A DNA stretch of 64,000 nucleotides from Micromonospora sp. PLK6-60. GTDB taxonomy: Bacteria; Actinomycetota; Actinomycetes; Mycobacteriales; Micromonosporaceae. Shown here one piece after another: positions 52,905 through 60,618 of the stretch; the first letter of the stretch is position 1; the number at the start of each line of letters is the position of its first letter. A program made the translations under genes and the position numbers. A model generated the notes under the pieces. It was not told the origin of the DNA. It saw only the letters and a program-made list of their open reading frames with translations, and made no database searches. The stretch covers positions 248,001 through 312,000 of the forward strand of contig NZ_JAIOAA010000007.1 in the NCBI RefSeq assembly GCF_019890675.1, written 5' to 3'.

Positions 52905-53510
52905 GTGGACGGCAGCGGGGTGGACGGCAGCGACGTGAACGGCAGCGACGTGAACGGAAACGGCAGCGACGTGGACGGAAGCCGGCTCCCCGGGCGCCAG
53001 CTCGCCGCGATCGGTGCGGTGCTCCGGCTGGCGGCGGGCGCGGGGATACCGGTGTGGCTGCGCGGCGGCTGGGCGATGGACTTCCACCTCGGCGAGATCA
53101 CCCGACCGCACCGGGACGTCGACTGGTACTGCTGGCACGCCGACGCGGACCGGCTGGCCGCGCTGCTGACCGGCGCGGGCTGGCGCCCGGACCCGGCGAT
53201 GCCGGCGGCCACCCAGCTCGACCTGCTCCGCGACGACGTCGAGCTGAGCTTCGCGTACCTCGGGCGTGACGGCGCCGGGCGGGTGGTGGTCGGGGCCGGC
53301 CCGTGGGCGGGCACGCCGCTGCCGGCGGGACTGCTGGACGCGCCGCCCGGCCGGATCGGGTCGCTCACCGCGCCGATCATCGCCCCGGCCGCGCAGATCG
53401 AGTTCAAGGAGATGTACCCGGTCTGGATGCCGGAGCGGCCCCGCCGGGCGAAGGACGCCGCCGACCTGGCCCGGCTGCGGGCGAGCCTGGGCCACCCGGC
53501 GACCGGCTGA
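52905..53510 (+). CDS. ANT(2'')-like nucleotidyltransferase domain protein
   Basis: About 201 residues. The nucleotidyltransferase motif is PVWLRGGWAMDFHLGEI followed by TRPHRDVDWYCW, giving the Gly-Gly and Asp-x-Asp metal site of the AadB/LinB type. Later come DLLRDDVELSFAYL and RRAKDAADLARL, also typical of the family. It should transfer a nucleotide to a small molecule; chromosomal members may or may not modify aminoglycosides or lincosamides. The N-terminus is unusual: a 15-bp repeat encodes VDGSGVDGSDVNGSDVNGNG before the domain begins near residue 30. The start is uncertain among in-frame GTG codons from 52905 on, and some of the repeat may be untranslated. Confidence 0.75.
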   Translation: MDGSGVDGSDVNGSDVNGNGSDVDGSRLPGRQLAAIGAVLRLAAGAGIPVWLRGGWAMDFHLGEITRPHRDVDWYCWHADADRLAALLTGAGWRPDPAMPAATQLDLLRDDVELSFAYLGRDGAGRVVVGAGPWAGTPLPAGLLDAPPGRIGSLTAPIIAPAAQIEFKEMYPVWMPERPRRAKDAADLARLRASLGHPATG

Positions 53511-53551
53511 ACCGGGCGGGCCGGCCGCGAGCGCGAGGCACAATCGGTTTC

Positions 53552-54520
53552 ATGTGCCCTCGTCGTATCCCCGTCCTGCTCACCGCCGCCCTGCTCAGCG
53601 TGGGGCTGGCGGGCTGCTCGGGGCAGCCGACGCCGGCCGGGCGCGACGCCCCGCCGCCGGCCACCGGGAAACCCACCACACCGGCGCCGCGGGTGCCCGA
53701 GGGCCACGCGCCGGACCGGGCCTTCGCCGTCGGCGTACGCGAGTTGAAGCTGAACCGCGACGGCGACCGGCCGCTGCCGGTGACCCTCTGGTACCCGGCG
53801 CGGGGCGAGGCCGGCGGCGACCCGGAGCGGTCCGTCCCGGCGGCGGCCGGCCGGTTCCCGGTGGTGATGTTCAGCCACGGGCTGGGCGGCCGGCCGGCCG
53901 ACTACGCCACGCTGCTCACCCGCTGGGCGGCGGCCGGGTTCGTGGTGGCCGCGCCGGCCTTCCCGCACACCCGCCGGGGTGCCGACGGCAACGTCCTCGA
54001 CGTGCTCAACCAGCCGGCCGACGTGTCGTACGCGCTGACCCGGGTGCTCGCCCTCGACGGCGCCGCCGGCGACCCGCTGCGCGGCCGGCTGGCCACCGAC
54101 CGGGTGGCCGCGACCGGGCACTCGGCCGGCGGGGTGACCACCATCGGCCTGTTCACCGCGAGCCGGGACGACCGGCTGGACGCGGGCGTGGTGTTCGCGG
54201 GCACCGGGCTGGGGGTCGGCACCGCCTTCGCCGGCGCGGCCGCCCCGCAGCTGTTCGTGCACGGTGAGGCCGACGAGGTGGTGGACTACGCGGCCGGCAA
54301 GGCGGTCTACGACGCGGTGCCCTGGCCCAAGGCGATGCTCAGCCTGACCAAGGGTGACCACGGCCGGGCGCTGCTCACCGACGGCGCGGCGCTGCGGGTC
54401 GTCGCGGACACCACCGTCGAGTTCCTCCGCTGGACGCTGTACGGCGACCGGGCGGCCAAGGACCGCCTCCCCGCCGAGGCCCGCCGCGGCAACCTCGCCA
54501 CCCTCGACGACAACCTGTAA
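53552..54520 (+). CDS. Secreted lipoprotein alpha/beta hydrolase (paralogue 2)
   Basis: 322 residues. Lipobox LAGC follows a signal peptide (Cys at about 23), then a Pro/Thr-rich tether and the hydrolase fold: LPVTLWYPARG, FPVVMFSHGLGG, nucleophile elbow GHSAGGV, VHGEADEVVDY and TKGDHGRALL (catalytic His). It is a paralogue of the lipoprotein at 51064-51957. CACAAT ends 7 nt before ATG 53552 without a ribosome binding site, suggesting leaderless translation. The final codons CTG TAA lie inside dispersed repeat copy 3, so the C-terminus has been set by that element. Confidence 0.88.
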   Translation: MCPRRIPVLLTAALLSVGLAGCSGQPTPAGRDAPPPATGKPTTPAPRVPEGHAPDRAFAVGVRELKLNRDGDRPLPVTLWYPARGEAGGDPERSVPAAAGRFPVVMFSHGLGGRPADYATLLTRWAAAGFVVAAPAFPHTRRGADGNVLDVLNQPADVSYALTRVLALDGAAGDPLRGRLATDRVAATGHSAGGVTTIGLFTASRDDRLDAGVVFAGTGLGVGTAFAGAAAPQLFVHGEADEVVDYAAGKAVYDAVPWPKAMLSLTKGDHGRALLTDGAALRVVADTTVEFLRWTLYGDRAAKDRLPAEARRGNLATLDDNL

Positions 54521-54572
54521 GGAGGGTGCCCTTCTTAACGCATTCTGTATAGGAAGGGCCCCTTCTTAACGC
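54516..54572. repeat. TTAACGC two-hairpin dispersed repeat, copy 3
   Basis: 57 bp starting TGTAAGGAGGGTGCCCTTCT and ending GGGCCCCTTCTTAACGC, with two hairpin units each followed by TTAACGC. It is identical, base for base, to the reverse complement of 55554-55610. It includes the stop codon of the hydrolase gene and lies one base from the stop codon of the convergent oxidoreductase gene. Confidence 0.92.
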
Positions 54573-54573
54573 C

Positions 54574-55527
54574 TCAGGCGGTGTGGTCGACGACCACCTT
54601 GCCGAACACCTCGCCGGAGTGCAGCCGGGCGAACGCCTCCTCGACCCGGCTGAACGGCAGCACGCTGTCCACCACCGGGCGCACCTCGTGCTCGGCGCAG
54701 AACGCCAGCAGCTCGGTCAGCTCCCCCGGGGTGCCCATCGAGGTGCCCAGGATCTCCAGCTGCATGGCGAAGACCCGGCGCAGGTTGACCTTGGGCTCGT
54801 GCCCGGCGGTGGCCCCGGAGACCACGATCCGCGCGCCCGGCGCGGCCGACTTCAGCGAGTGGTCGAAGGTGGCCGCCCCGACCGTCTCGATCACCACGTC
54901 CACCCGCTCGGGCAGCCGCGCCCCGGGCTCCAGGGCGGTCGCGCCCAGCTCGGTGATCCGCTCCCGCTTCCCGGCGTCCCGGCTGGTGGCGTACACCCGC
55001 TTGCCCAGCGCCAGCCCGAGCGCGACGGCCGCGGTCGCCACCCCGCCGCCCGCGCCCTGCACCAGCACGGACTCGGCCTCCTCGGCCCGGCCCCGGGTGG
55101 TGAGCATCCGCCACGCGGTCAGCCAGGCCGTGGGCAGGCACGCCGCGTCCGTCGGCGACAGGCCCGCCGGCAGCGGCAGCAGGTTCATCCGGGGTACGGC
55201 GACCCGCTCGGCGAGGGTGCCCGGGAAGTGCTCGGAGAGGATGGACATCCCGCGCGGGTCACCCGGGGTGGGGATCACCGGATAGATGACCACCTGGTTG
55301 CCGTCCGGGTCCTCCCCCACCGCGTCGCAGCCGAGGATCATCGGAAGCTGGTCGCCGGTGAGCCCGACCCCGCGCAGCGACCACAGGTCGTGGTGGTTGA
55401 GCGAGCTGGCCCGGACCTGGACGGTGACCCAGTCGTCCTGCGGGAGCGTCGGCTCGGGGCGGTCGCCGACGGTGAGCGCGGCGAGCGGGTTGTCGGCGTC
55501 GAAGCTGGACGCAAAGGCGGCACGCAT
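54574..55527 (-). CDS. Zinc-less MDR-family quinone oxidoreductase
   Basis: 317 residues of the medium-chain dehydrogenase/reductase superfamily. Visible are SSLNHHDLWSLRGVG, ILGCDAVGED, AWRMLTTRG, the NADPH loop VLVQGAGGGVATAAVALG and KVVVDHTA at the end. The structural-zinc Cys cluster is missing, as in quinone/crotonyl-CoA reductases. ATG 55527 is used; GTG 55536 would add three residues. Identical copies of a 57-bp element flank it in inverted orientation (54516-54572 and 55554-55610), so the gene with its promoter is a boxed unit. Confidence 0.88.
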   Translation of the reverse strand: MRAAFASSFDADNPLAALTVGDRPEPTLPQDDWVTVQVRASSLNHHDLWSLRGVGLTGDQLPMILGCDAVGEDPDGNQVVIYPVIPTPGDPRGMSILSEHFPGTLAERVAVPRMNLLPLPAGLSPTDAACLPTAWLTAWRMLTTRGRAEEAESVLVQGAGGGVATAAVALGLALGKRVYATSRDAGKRERITELGATALEPGARLPERVDVVIETVGAATFDHSLKSAAPGARIVVSGATAGHEPKVNLRRVFAMQLEILGTSMGTPGELTELLAFCAEHEVRPVVDSVLPFSRVEEAFARLHSGEVFGKVVVDHTA

Positions 55528-55553
55528 GATCCGCACCGTAACAAGCTGAGCCG

Positions 55554-55610
55554 GCGTTAAGAAGGGGCCCTTCCTATACAGAATGCGTTAAGAAGGGCAC
55601 CCTCCTTACA
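55554..55610. repeat. TTAACGC two-hairpin dispersed repeat, copy 4 (inverted)
   Basis: Exact reverse complement of copy 3, located 26 bp upstream of the oxidoreductase start and 2 bp from the stop codon of malic enzyme. Confidence 0.92.
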
Positions 55611-55612
55611 CC

Positions 55613-56788
55613 TCAGGCGCGGGCGACCCCGTCGCGCCGCGCGGCCTCGGCCACCGCCTCGGCCACCGCCGGGGCGACCCGCGGGTCCAGCGGCGACGGC
55701 ACGATCGCGTCGGCGCTCAGCGCGCCGTCCACCACGCCGGCGATGGCGTCGGCCGCCGCCACCTTCATCCCGTCGGTGATCCGGGTGGCCCGGGCGTCCA
55801 GCGCGCCACGGAACACCCCGGGGAAGGCGAGCACGTTGTTGATCTGGTTGGGGTAGTCGCTGCGCCCGGTGGCGACCACCGCCACGTGCCGGCCGGCGAC
55901 CTCGGGATGCACCTCGGGGGTCGGGTTGGCCAGCGCGAACACGACGCCGTCGGGGGCCATCCCGGCGACCGCCGCCTCCGGGATCTGGCCACCGGAGACC
56001 CCGATCAGGACGTCCGCCCCGCGCAGCGCCTCGGTGATGTCGCCGTGCCGGCCGTCGGCGTTGGTGAGCGCGGCCAGCTCCGCCTTGGAGCCGGTCAGCT
56101 CGCGGTGCGGGCCGAGGATCCCCCGGGAGTCGCAGACCACCACCTGGTCCGGGTCCACGCCCCCGGCGATCAGCATCCGGGTCACCGCCACCCCGGCCGC
56201 GCCGGCCCCGCTGACCGCCACCCGCAGGTCACCGAGCTTGCGGTTGAGCAGGGTCGCCGCGTTGCGCAGCGCGGCCAGCACGACGATCGCGGTGCCGTGC
56301 TGGTCGTCGTGGAAGACCGGGATCGGCAGCGCCTCGTCCAGCCGGCGTTCCACCTCGAAGCAGCGCGGCGCGCTGATGTCCTCCAGGTTGATCCCGCCGA
56401 AGGAGGGGGCCAGCGCCCGCACCGTCGCCACGATCTCGTCCACGTCCTGGGTGTCCAGGCAGATCGGCACGGCGTCCACGCCGGCGAACTGCTTGAACAG
56501 CACCGCCTTGCCCTCCATCACGGGCAGCGCGGCGCGCGGGCCGATGTTGCCCAGGCCGAGCACGGCCGACCCGTCGGTGACCACGGCGACGGTGTGCGAC
56601 ACCCAGGTGTAGTCGTCGGCGAGGCCGGGATCGGCGGCGATCGCCTCGCACACCCGGGCCACCCCCGGGGTGTACGCGAGGGAGAGGTCCTCCCGGCTGG
56701 TCAGTGGAACGGTGGCGGCGACGGCCATTTTGCCGCCGGCGTGCAGCCGAAAGACGGGATCGGCGGGATCCACGGAAGGCGTGGGCAT
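55613..56788 (-). CDS. NAD(P)-dependent malic enzyme
   Basis: 391 residues, the short bacterial form. Landmarks are DLSLAYTPGVARVCEAIA, the ALPVMEGKAVLFKQFAGVDAVPI segment, NLEDISAPRCFEVER, the divalent metal site in PIPVFHDDQHGTAIV, and Rossmann VAVSGAGAAGVAV. The later segment ALANPTPEV is also conserved. It decarboxylates malate to pyruvate, linking the TCA cycle to gluconeogenesis and NADPH supply. ATG 56788 (MPTPSVDPADPVF) is chosen; the upstream extension is Arg-rich and non-homologous. Confidence 0.93.
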   Translation of the reverse strand: MPTPSVDPADPVFRLHAGGKMAVAATVPLTSREDLSLAYTPGVARVCEAIAADPGLADDYTWVSHTVAVVTDGSAVLGLGNIGPRAALPVMEGKAVLFKQFAGVDAVPICLDTQDVDEIVATVRALAPSFGGINLEDISAPRCFEVERRLDEALPIPVFHDDQHGTAIVVLAALRNAATLLNRKLGDLRVAVSGAGAAGVAVTRMLIAGGVDPDQVVVCDSRGILGPHRELTGSKAELAALTNADGRHGDITEALRGADVLIGVSGGQIPEAAVAGMAPDGVVFALANPTPEVHPEVAGRHVAVVATGRSDYPNQINNVLAFPGVFRGALDARATRITDGMKVAAADAIAGVVDGALSADAIVPSPLDPRVAPAVAEAVAEAARRDGVARA

Positions 56789-56926
56789 GGTGACTCCAGG
56801 ATCTGTCGAGCAGATGGACCGGCCGGCTCGCCCGCGAGTCTGCGGCGAACGGTGGCGGGCGGTGCGGGGGTCACCCGGGCACGTGCCGAGCATAGTCCCG
56901 AGCTCACCACTCGGATGTGAGTAGGG

Positions 56927-57277
56927 TCATAACGGTGGATCCCCGAGCCGCCCGGGGCGCGGCCACCAGCGGGCCACCACCCGGCCGCGCACGTCGGCCA
57001 CCCCGTACGCCCGGGAGTCGTCGGCGACGAGGGTGTTGTCGCCGATCAGCCACCAGCCGCCGTCCTCGGGCCGTACCGCCCGCTTGACGACCAGCAGCTC
57101 CGGCCGGGTGCGGAACACCGCGACCACCACGTCCCCGGGCCGGATCGGGCGCCCGCCGGGGCGGACCAGTACGGCGTCGCCGTGCCGCAGGGTCGGCGCC
57201 ATCGACGGGCCGGTCACCAGCACGGGCACCAGGATTCCCCGGAGCCGGGGTGGCGCGGGGCCCTCGTCGGCGCGCAT
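56927..57277 (-). CDS. sodX: Nickel superoxide dismutase maturation protease (S26 signal peptidase family)
   Basis: About 116 residues. It has a compact S26 peptidase fold without a clear membrane anchor: the catalytic Ser is in VTGPSMAPTLRHGD, the general-base Lys in LLVVKRAVR, and DDSRAYG near the end is conserved. SodX cleaves the SodN precursor before its His-Cys site so that nickel can bind. It is divergent from sodN with an 87-bp gap. ATG 57277 has a strong GGAGGTGA upstream; GTG 57295 would add six residues. Context makes the assignment firm. Confidence 0.88.
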   Translation of the reverse strand: MRADEGPAPPRLRGILVPVLVTGPSMAPTLRHGDAVLVRPGGRPIRPGDVVVAVFRTRPELLVVKRAVRPEDGGWWLIGDNTLVADDSRAYGVADVRGRVVARWWPRPGRLGDPPL

Positions 57278-57364
57278 CGGCGGTTTCACCTCCACGCCGT
57301 CGGGCAGCAGTCTCCAGGAGTAATGTCAGCTTGGATCATCGCAAACATCCCATGGAGGATCCTG

Positions 57365-57769
57365 ATGCGCCTTCCTCGCATCCTTACGCCCCGCGTGACC
57401 GCCAGCGCCCACTGCGACCTGCCGTGCGGCGTCTACGACCCGGCCCAGGCCCGGATCGAGGCCGAGTCGGTCAAAATGATCTGCGAGAAGTACCAGGCCA
57501 ACACCGACCCGGAGTTCCGTACCCGGGCGATCCTGATCAAGGAGCAGCGGGCCGACCTGGTCAAGCACCACCTGTGGGTGCTCTGGACCGACTACTTCAA
57601 GCCGGCCCACTTCGAGAAGTACCCGCACCTGCACCAGCTCTTCAACGAGGCCACCAAGGCCGCCGGCGCGGCCGGCGCCAAGGGCGCCACCGACCCGGCC
57701 AAGGCCGACGAGCTGCTGCAGAAGATCGACGAGATCTCGAAGATCTTCTGGGAGACCAAGAAGGCGTGA
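57365..57769 (+). CDS. sodN: Nickel-containing superoxide dismutase precursor
   Basis: 134 residues. The 15-residue propeptide MRLPRILTPRVTASA precedes the nickel hook HCDLPCGVY (His16, Cys17, Cys21 of the precursor). A four-helix bundle follows, with KYQANTDPEFRTRAILIKEQ, VLWTDYFKP and a long C-terminal helix. Processing by SodX exposes the N-terminal His that ligates nickel. It dismutates superoxide in the cytoplasm. ATG 57365 has GGAGG 6 nt upstream; the extra upstream in-frame residues are not used. Its stop overlaps the GNAT gene as GTGA. Confidence 0.96.
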   Translation: MRLPRILTPRVTASAHCDLPCGVYDPAQARIEAESVKMICEKYQANTDPEFRTRAILIKEQRADLVKHHLWVLWTDYFKPAHFEKYPHLHQLFNEATKAAGAAGAKGATDPAKADELLQKIDEISKIFWETKKA

Positions 57770-58347
57770 GCCGCCCCCCTGCGGCACCGACCGTCCGGCC
57801 GGCACGTCCCGAGGACGTGCCGGCCGTGGTCGCGATGGTGCACGAGCTAGCCGAGTACGAGCGCGCCCCGGAGCAGTGCCACCTCACCGAAGAGCAGCTG
57901 CGGGCCGCCCTGTTCGGGCCGTCGCCGGCGCTGTTCGGTCACGTCGCGGTGGACGCCGGCGGCGAGCCGGTCGGCTTCGCGCTGTGGTTCCTGAACTTCT
58001 CCACCTGGGCCGGCGTGCACGGGGTCTACCTGGAGGATCTCTACGTCCGGCCGGCGTTCCGGGGCAGCGGCGCGGGCCGGCTGCTGATGGCGGCGCTGGC
58101 CGCGGTCTGCGTGGAACGCGGCTACCAGCGGCTGGACTGGTGGATGATCCACTGGAATCCGGCGGCCCGGTTCTACGCCTCGATCGGGGCGGTACGGATG
58201 GACGAGTGGCAGCCGTTCCGGCTCACCGGCCCGGCGTTGCACGGGCTGGCGGCCGAGCTGACCGGGTCGCCCGCCGCCGGAGCGACGCTCACCGCCCGCC
58301 CCGCGCCGGGTACGGGTAGAGTCCCCGACCGGGGGGATGCGGCGTGA
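57766..58347 (+). CDS. GNAT-family N-acetyltransferase (diamine acetyltransferase-like)
   Basis: 193 residues. GNAT motifs: PTVRPARPEDVPAVVAMVHE at the N-terminus, YLEDLYVRPAFRGSGAGRLL (acetyl-CoA pyrophosphate loop) and LDWWMIHWNPAARFYASIGA. The pattern WNxxAxxFYxxxGA and the preceding strands match the spermidine/spermine acetyltransferase group, but the substrate is unproven. GTG 57766 overlaps the sodN stop, and its own stop overlaps the next gene, making a three-gene coupled chain. Confidence 0.88.
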   Translation: MSRPPAAPTVRPARPEDVPAVVAMVHELAEYERAPEQCHLTEEQLRAALFGPSPALFGHVAVDAGGEPVGFALWFLNFSTWAGVHGVYLEDLYVRPAFRGSGAGRLLMAALAAVCVERGYQRLDWWMIHWNPAARFYASIGAVRMDEWQPFRLTGPALHGLAAELTGSPAAGATLTARPAPGTGRVPDRGDAA

Positions 58348-58748
58348 CTCAACTGACCGGACCGGCGACCACCGACGACGTGGTGCACCTCACCGTGCCC
58401 GCCGACGGCGGCTATCTCGGCGTGCTGCGCACCGCCACGGCCGGGCTGGCGGCCCGGCTCCAGTTCGCCCTCGACGAGATCGAGGATCTGCGCATCGCGG
58501 TCGACGAGGCCTGCGCCATGCTGCTCGCCATCGCCACCCGGGACGCCGAGCTGGACTGCCGGTTCGCGGTCACCGAGGACGCGCTCACCGTGGAGGTGAC
58601 GGTGCCGATGGTGCCGGGTGCCACCCTGCCCGCGGAGTCCTCGTTCGCCTGGAAGGTGTTGACCGCCCTGACCACCGGCGCGGCGGCGGACGTCACCGAC
58701 GGCCGGGCGACCATCTCGCTGCTGACCCGGCGCTCGTCGGGTTGGTGA
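58344..58748 (+). CDS. RsbW-like ATP-binding anti-sigma regulatory factor
   Basis: 134 residues. It has a GHKL-type serine kinase/anti-sigma fold: the N-box EDLRIAVDEACAMLLAIA, a middle region of strands, then SFAWKVLTALTTGAA and a C-terminal SLLTRRSS. The classical GxG loop is weak, as in actinobacterial UsfX/RsbW-like members. GTG 58344 overlaps the GNAT stop. No sigma factor or anti-anti-sigma gene is beside it, so its partner is elsewhere. Being coupled to sodN suggests oxidative or nickel stress signalling, by inference. Confidence 0.8.
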   Translation: MTQLTGPATTDDVVHLTVPADGGYLGVLRTATAGLAARLQFALDEIEDLRIAVDEACAMLLAIATRDAELDCRFAVTEDALTVEVTVPMVPGATLPAESSFAWKVLTALTTGAAADVTDGRATISLLTRRSSGW

Positions 58749-58790
58749 GCCGCCCGGGCCGGCCCCACCGAGGCCCGGCCCGTGGACGGT

Positions 58791-59180
58791 TCAGCCCAGG
58801 CCCAGCGCGCGGGTCGTGGGTGGACTGACCAGCAGCGCGCTCACCCCGAGCCCGAGGGCCATCACCGGCACGCCGAGCCAGCCCAGGCCGCCCTGGATCA
58901 TGTACCAGCCGATCGGCAGCAGCATGAGCTGGAGCACGATGGCCGGCGCCCGGCCGCCGGGGCGGCGCGCGGCGAGGGCGCTGCCGAACATCCAGAGCGC
59001 GATGGCGCCCACCACGGCGAACCCGGTGACCAGCAGCGCCGAGGTCGGGTCGAGGGTGTCGGCGGTGAGGTCGGCCCAGGCCAGCCAAGCGGCGATCAAT
59101 CCGACGGCGACCGCCTCCGCCCGTAGCAGCCGGACTGCCCAGCGCAGAGTGACGGGAATCTGGTCGGAGTCGAGGGTCAC
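58791..59180 (-). CDS. Small integral membrane protein, function unknown
   Basis: 129 residues with four hydrophobic helices: VGLIAAWLAWADLTA, ALLVTGFAVVGAIALWMFG, AIVLQLMLLPIGWYMIQ, and VPVMALGLGVSALLV. A short polar N-terminus (VTLDSDQIPVTLRWAVRLLR) and a basic loop (AARRPGGRAP) are present. GTG 59180 is used; GTG 59189 is also possible. It is divergent from the diacylglycerol kinase gene with a 42-bp gap, so both promoters must overlap. No family is assigned. Confidence 0.75.
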   Translation of the reverse strand: MTLDSDQIPVTLRWAVRLLRAEAVAVGLIAAWLAWADLTADTLDPTSALLVTGFAVVGAIALWMFGSALAARRPGGRAPAIVLQLMLLPIGWYMIQGGLGWLGVPVMALGLGVSALLVSPPTTRALGLG

Positions 59181-59222
59181 GGCCGACACGATACCGGGCC
59201 GGATCGCGGTACAGTGCCGCCC

Positions 59223-60170
59223 ATGCGGGCCGTCCTGGTGGTCAATCCGAAGGCCACCACCACCAGTGAACGCAGCCGGGACGTGTTGGTCCGGGCGCTG
59301 CGCAGCGAGGTCGACCTCTCCGTGCGGTACACCCGACGGCGAGGTCACGCGACCGACCTGGCCCGGGAGGCGGCCGAGGAGGGCGTCGACGTGGTGGTCA
59401 CGCTGGGTGGTGACGGCACGGTCAACGAGGTGGTCAACGGCCTGATGGCCGCGCAGCCGCCGACGGTCACCGGGGTGCCGCCGGCCCAGCGCCTGCCGGC
59501 CCTGGCCACCGTGCCGGGCGGCTCGACGAACGTCTTCGCCCGCGCCCTGGGGCTGCCCCGGGAGTGGCCGGAGGGCACCTCCATGATCCTGGAGGGGCTG
59601 CGGCTGGGCCGGTCCCGCACCATCGGGCTGGGCCGGGCCGACGACCGGTACTTCACCTTCTGCGCCGGCTTCGGGGTGGACGCCGCGGTGATCCACCGGG
59701 TGGAGCAGGCCCGGCGGCGCGGGCGGGTCTCCACCCCCGCGCTCTACATGCGGGCCACCTTCAACCAGTACTTCTTCAGCTCGGACCGGCGGCATCCGGC
59801 GATCAGCGTGGAGCGGCCCGGCGAGCAGACCGAGGACGAGCTGTCCACGGTGATAATCCAGAACACCGCGCCGTGGACGTACCTGGGCGAGCGGGAGATC
59901 AATCCGAACCCGGACGCCTCGTTCGACCTCGGCCTGGACCTGATGGCGATCCGCCGACTGCGTGTCGCCAGCACCGCACGCACGGTCACCCAGTCGCTGT
60001 CCCGGCGCCCCGATCCGCACGGTTCCCAGGTGCTACGGCTTCATGACGTAGCGGAGTTCACGCTGGTCTCGGCGCGTCCGCAGGCGTTCCAACTCGACGG
60101 CGACTACCTTGGCGACCGGCAGAAAGTCAGATTCACCTCCGTTCCCGGCGCACTGAGAGTAATCTGCTAG
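59223..60170 (+). CDS. Diacylglycerol/lipid kinase family protein
   Basis: 315 residues. DAGK catalytic motifs: VVNPKATTTSERSRD near the N-terminus, VVTLGGDGTVNEVVNGL (ATP site), ATVPGGSTNVFARALG, and FCAGFGVDAAV (substrate domain). It phosphorylates diacylglycerol or a related lipid at the membrane. TACAGT (59210-59215) ends 7 nt before ATG 59223 with no ribosome binding site, a textbook leaderless arrangement. Confidence 0.92.
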   Translation: MRAVLVVNPKATTTSERSRDVLVRALRSEVDLSVRYTRRRGHATDLAREAAEEGVDVVVTLGGDGTVNEVVNGLMAAQPPTVTGVPPAQRLPALATVPGGSTNVFARALGLPREWPEGTSMILEGLRLGRSRTIGLGRADDRYFTFCAGFGVDAAVIHRVEQARRRGRVSTPALYMRATFNQYFFSSDRRHPAISVERPGEQTEDELSTVIIQNTAPWTYLGEREINPNPDASFDLGLDLMAIRRLRVASTARTVTQSLSRRPDPHGSQVLRLHDVAEFTLVSARPQAFQLDGDYLGDRQKVRFTSVPGALRVIC

Positions 60171-60388
60171 GTCTCGGGTACAGCCCTTGGTCGAGCGGGC
60201 GGCGCGCAACCCGCGCGTTGCGGGTCCGCGACACCGGAAGGGGCTGGTGCCGGAAATGTCAGCTACGTCACGCGGACTGTACTATATTGATCCTCGACTG
60301 TGGTACGGCGGGTAACCAGAGCGGTTGGAAACCCGGACAAAAGGGTCGTGAGCTTGCTCACCGTGCGGAGTTTTTCCGAGCGTCACCC

Positions 60389-60433
60389 TTGACATTGCGT
60401 GTGTTCGTGAAAGTATTCACAAGCGCACTTGTG
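60389..60433 (+). promoter_or_regulatory. whiB promoter with two nested palindromes
   Basis: TTGACA (60389-60394) and AGTATT (60412-60417) are 17 nt apart. Two perfect palindromes overlap the -10: GTGAAAGTATTCAC (60407-60420) and CACAAGCGCACTTGTG (60418-60433). The start codon is 185 bp further on, giving a long untranslated leader. The 60171-60618 gap contains no gene; this and an AT-rich stretch near 60280-60300 are its only clear signals. Confidence 0.55.
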
Positions 60434-60618
60434 TTACCGGGACATTGCCTGGATATGCTCGCTCGGTTGAGCTGTTCCAGCAGGTCCACGGGGCCCACAG
60501 CCTGCTCACGCACTGCCGAATAGGTGTACGCGAACCGTCACCGCCGGCAATGCGGATGCATATAGAAAAAGCAACGAGCGACATCTGCCACCCATCCAGA
60601 ATGAGGAGTGTTGCCGCC

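Noticed and set aside
57182..57364. Extended N-terminus for SodN
   Set aside because: SodN precursors have a short propeptide; ATG 57365 has a good ribosome binding site and gives a 15-residue propeptide before HCDLPCGVY.
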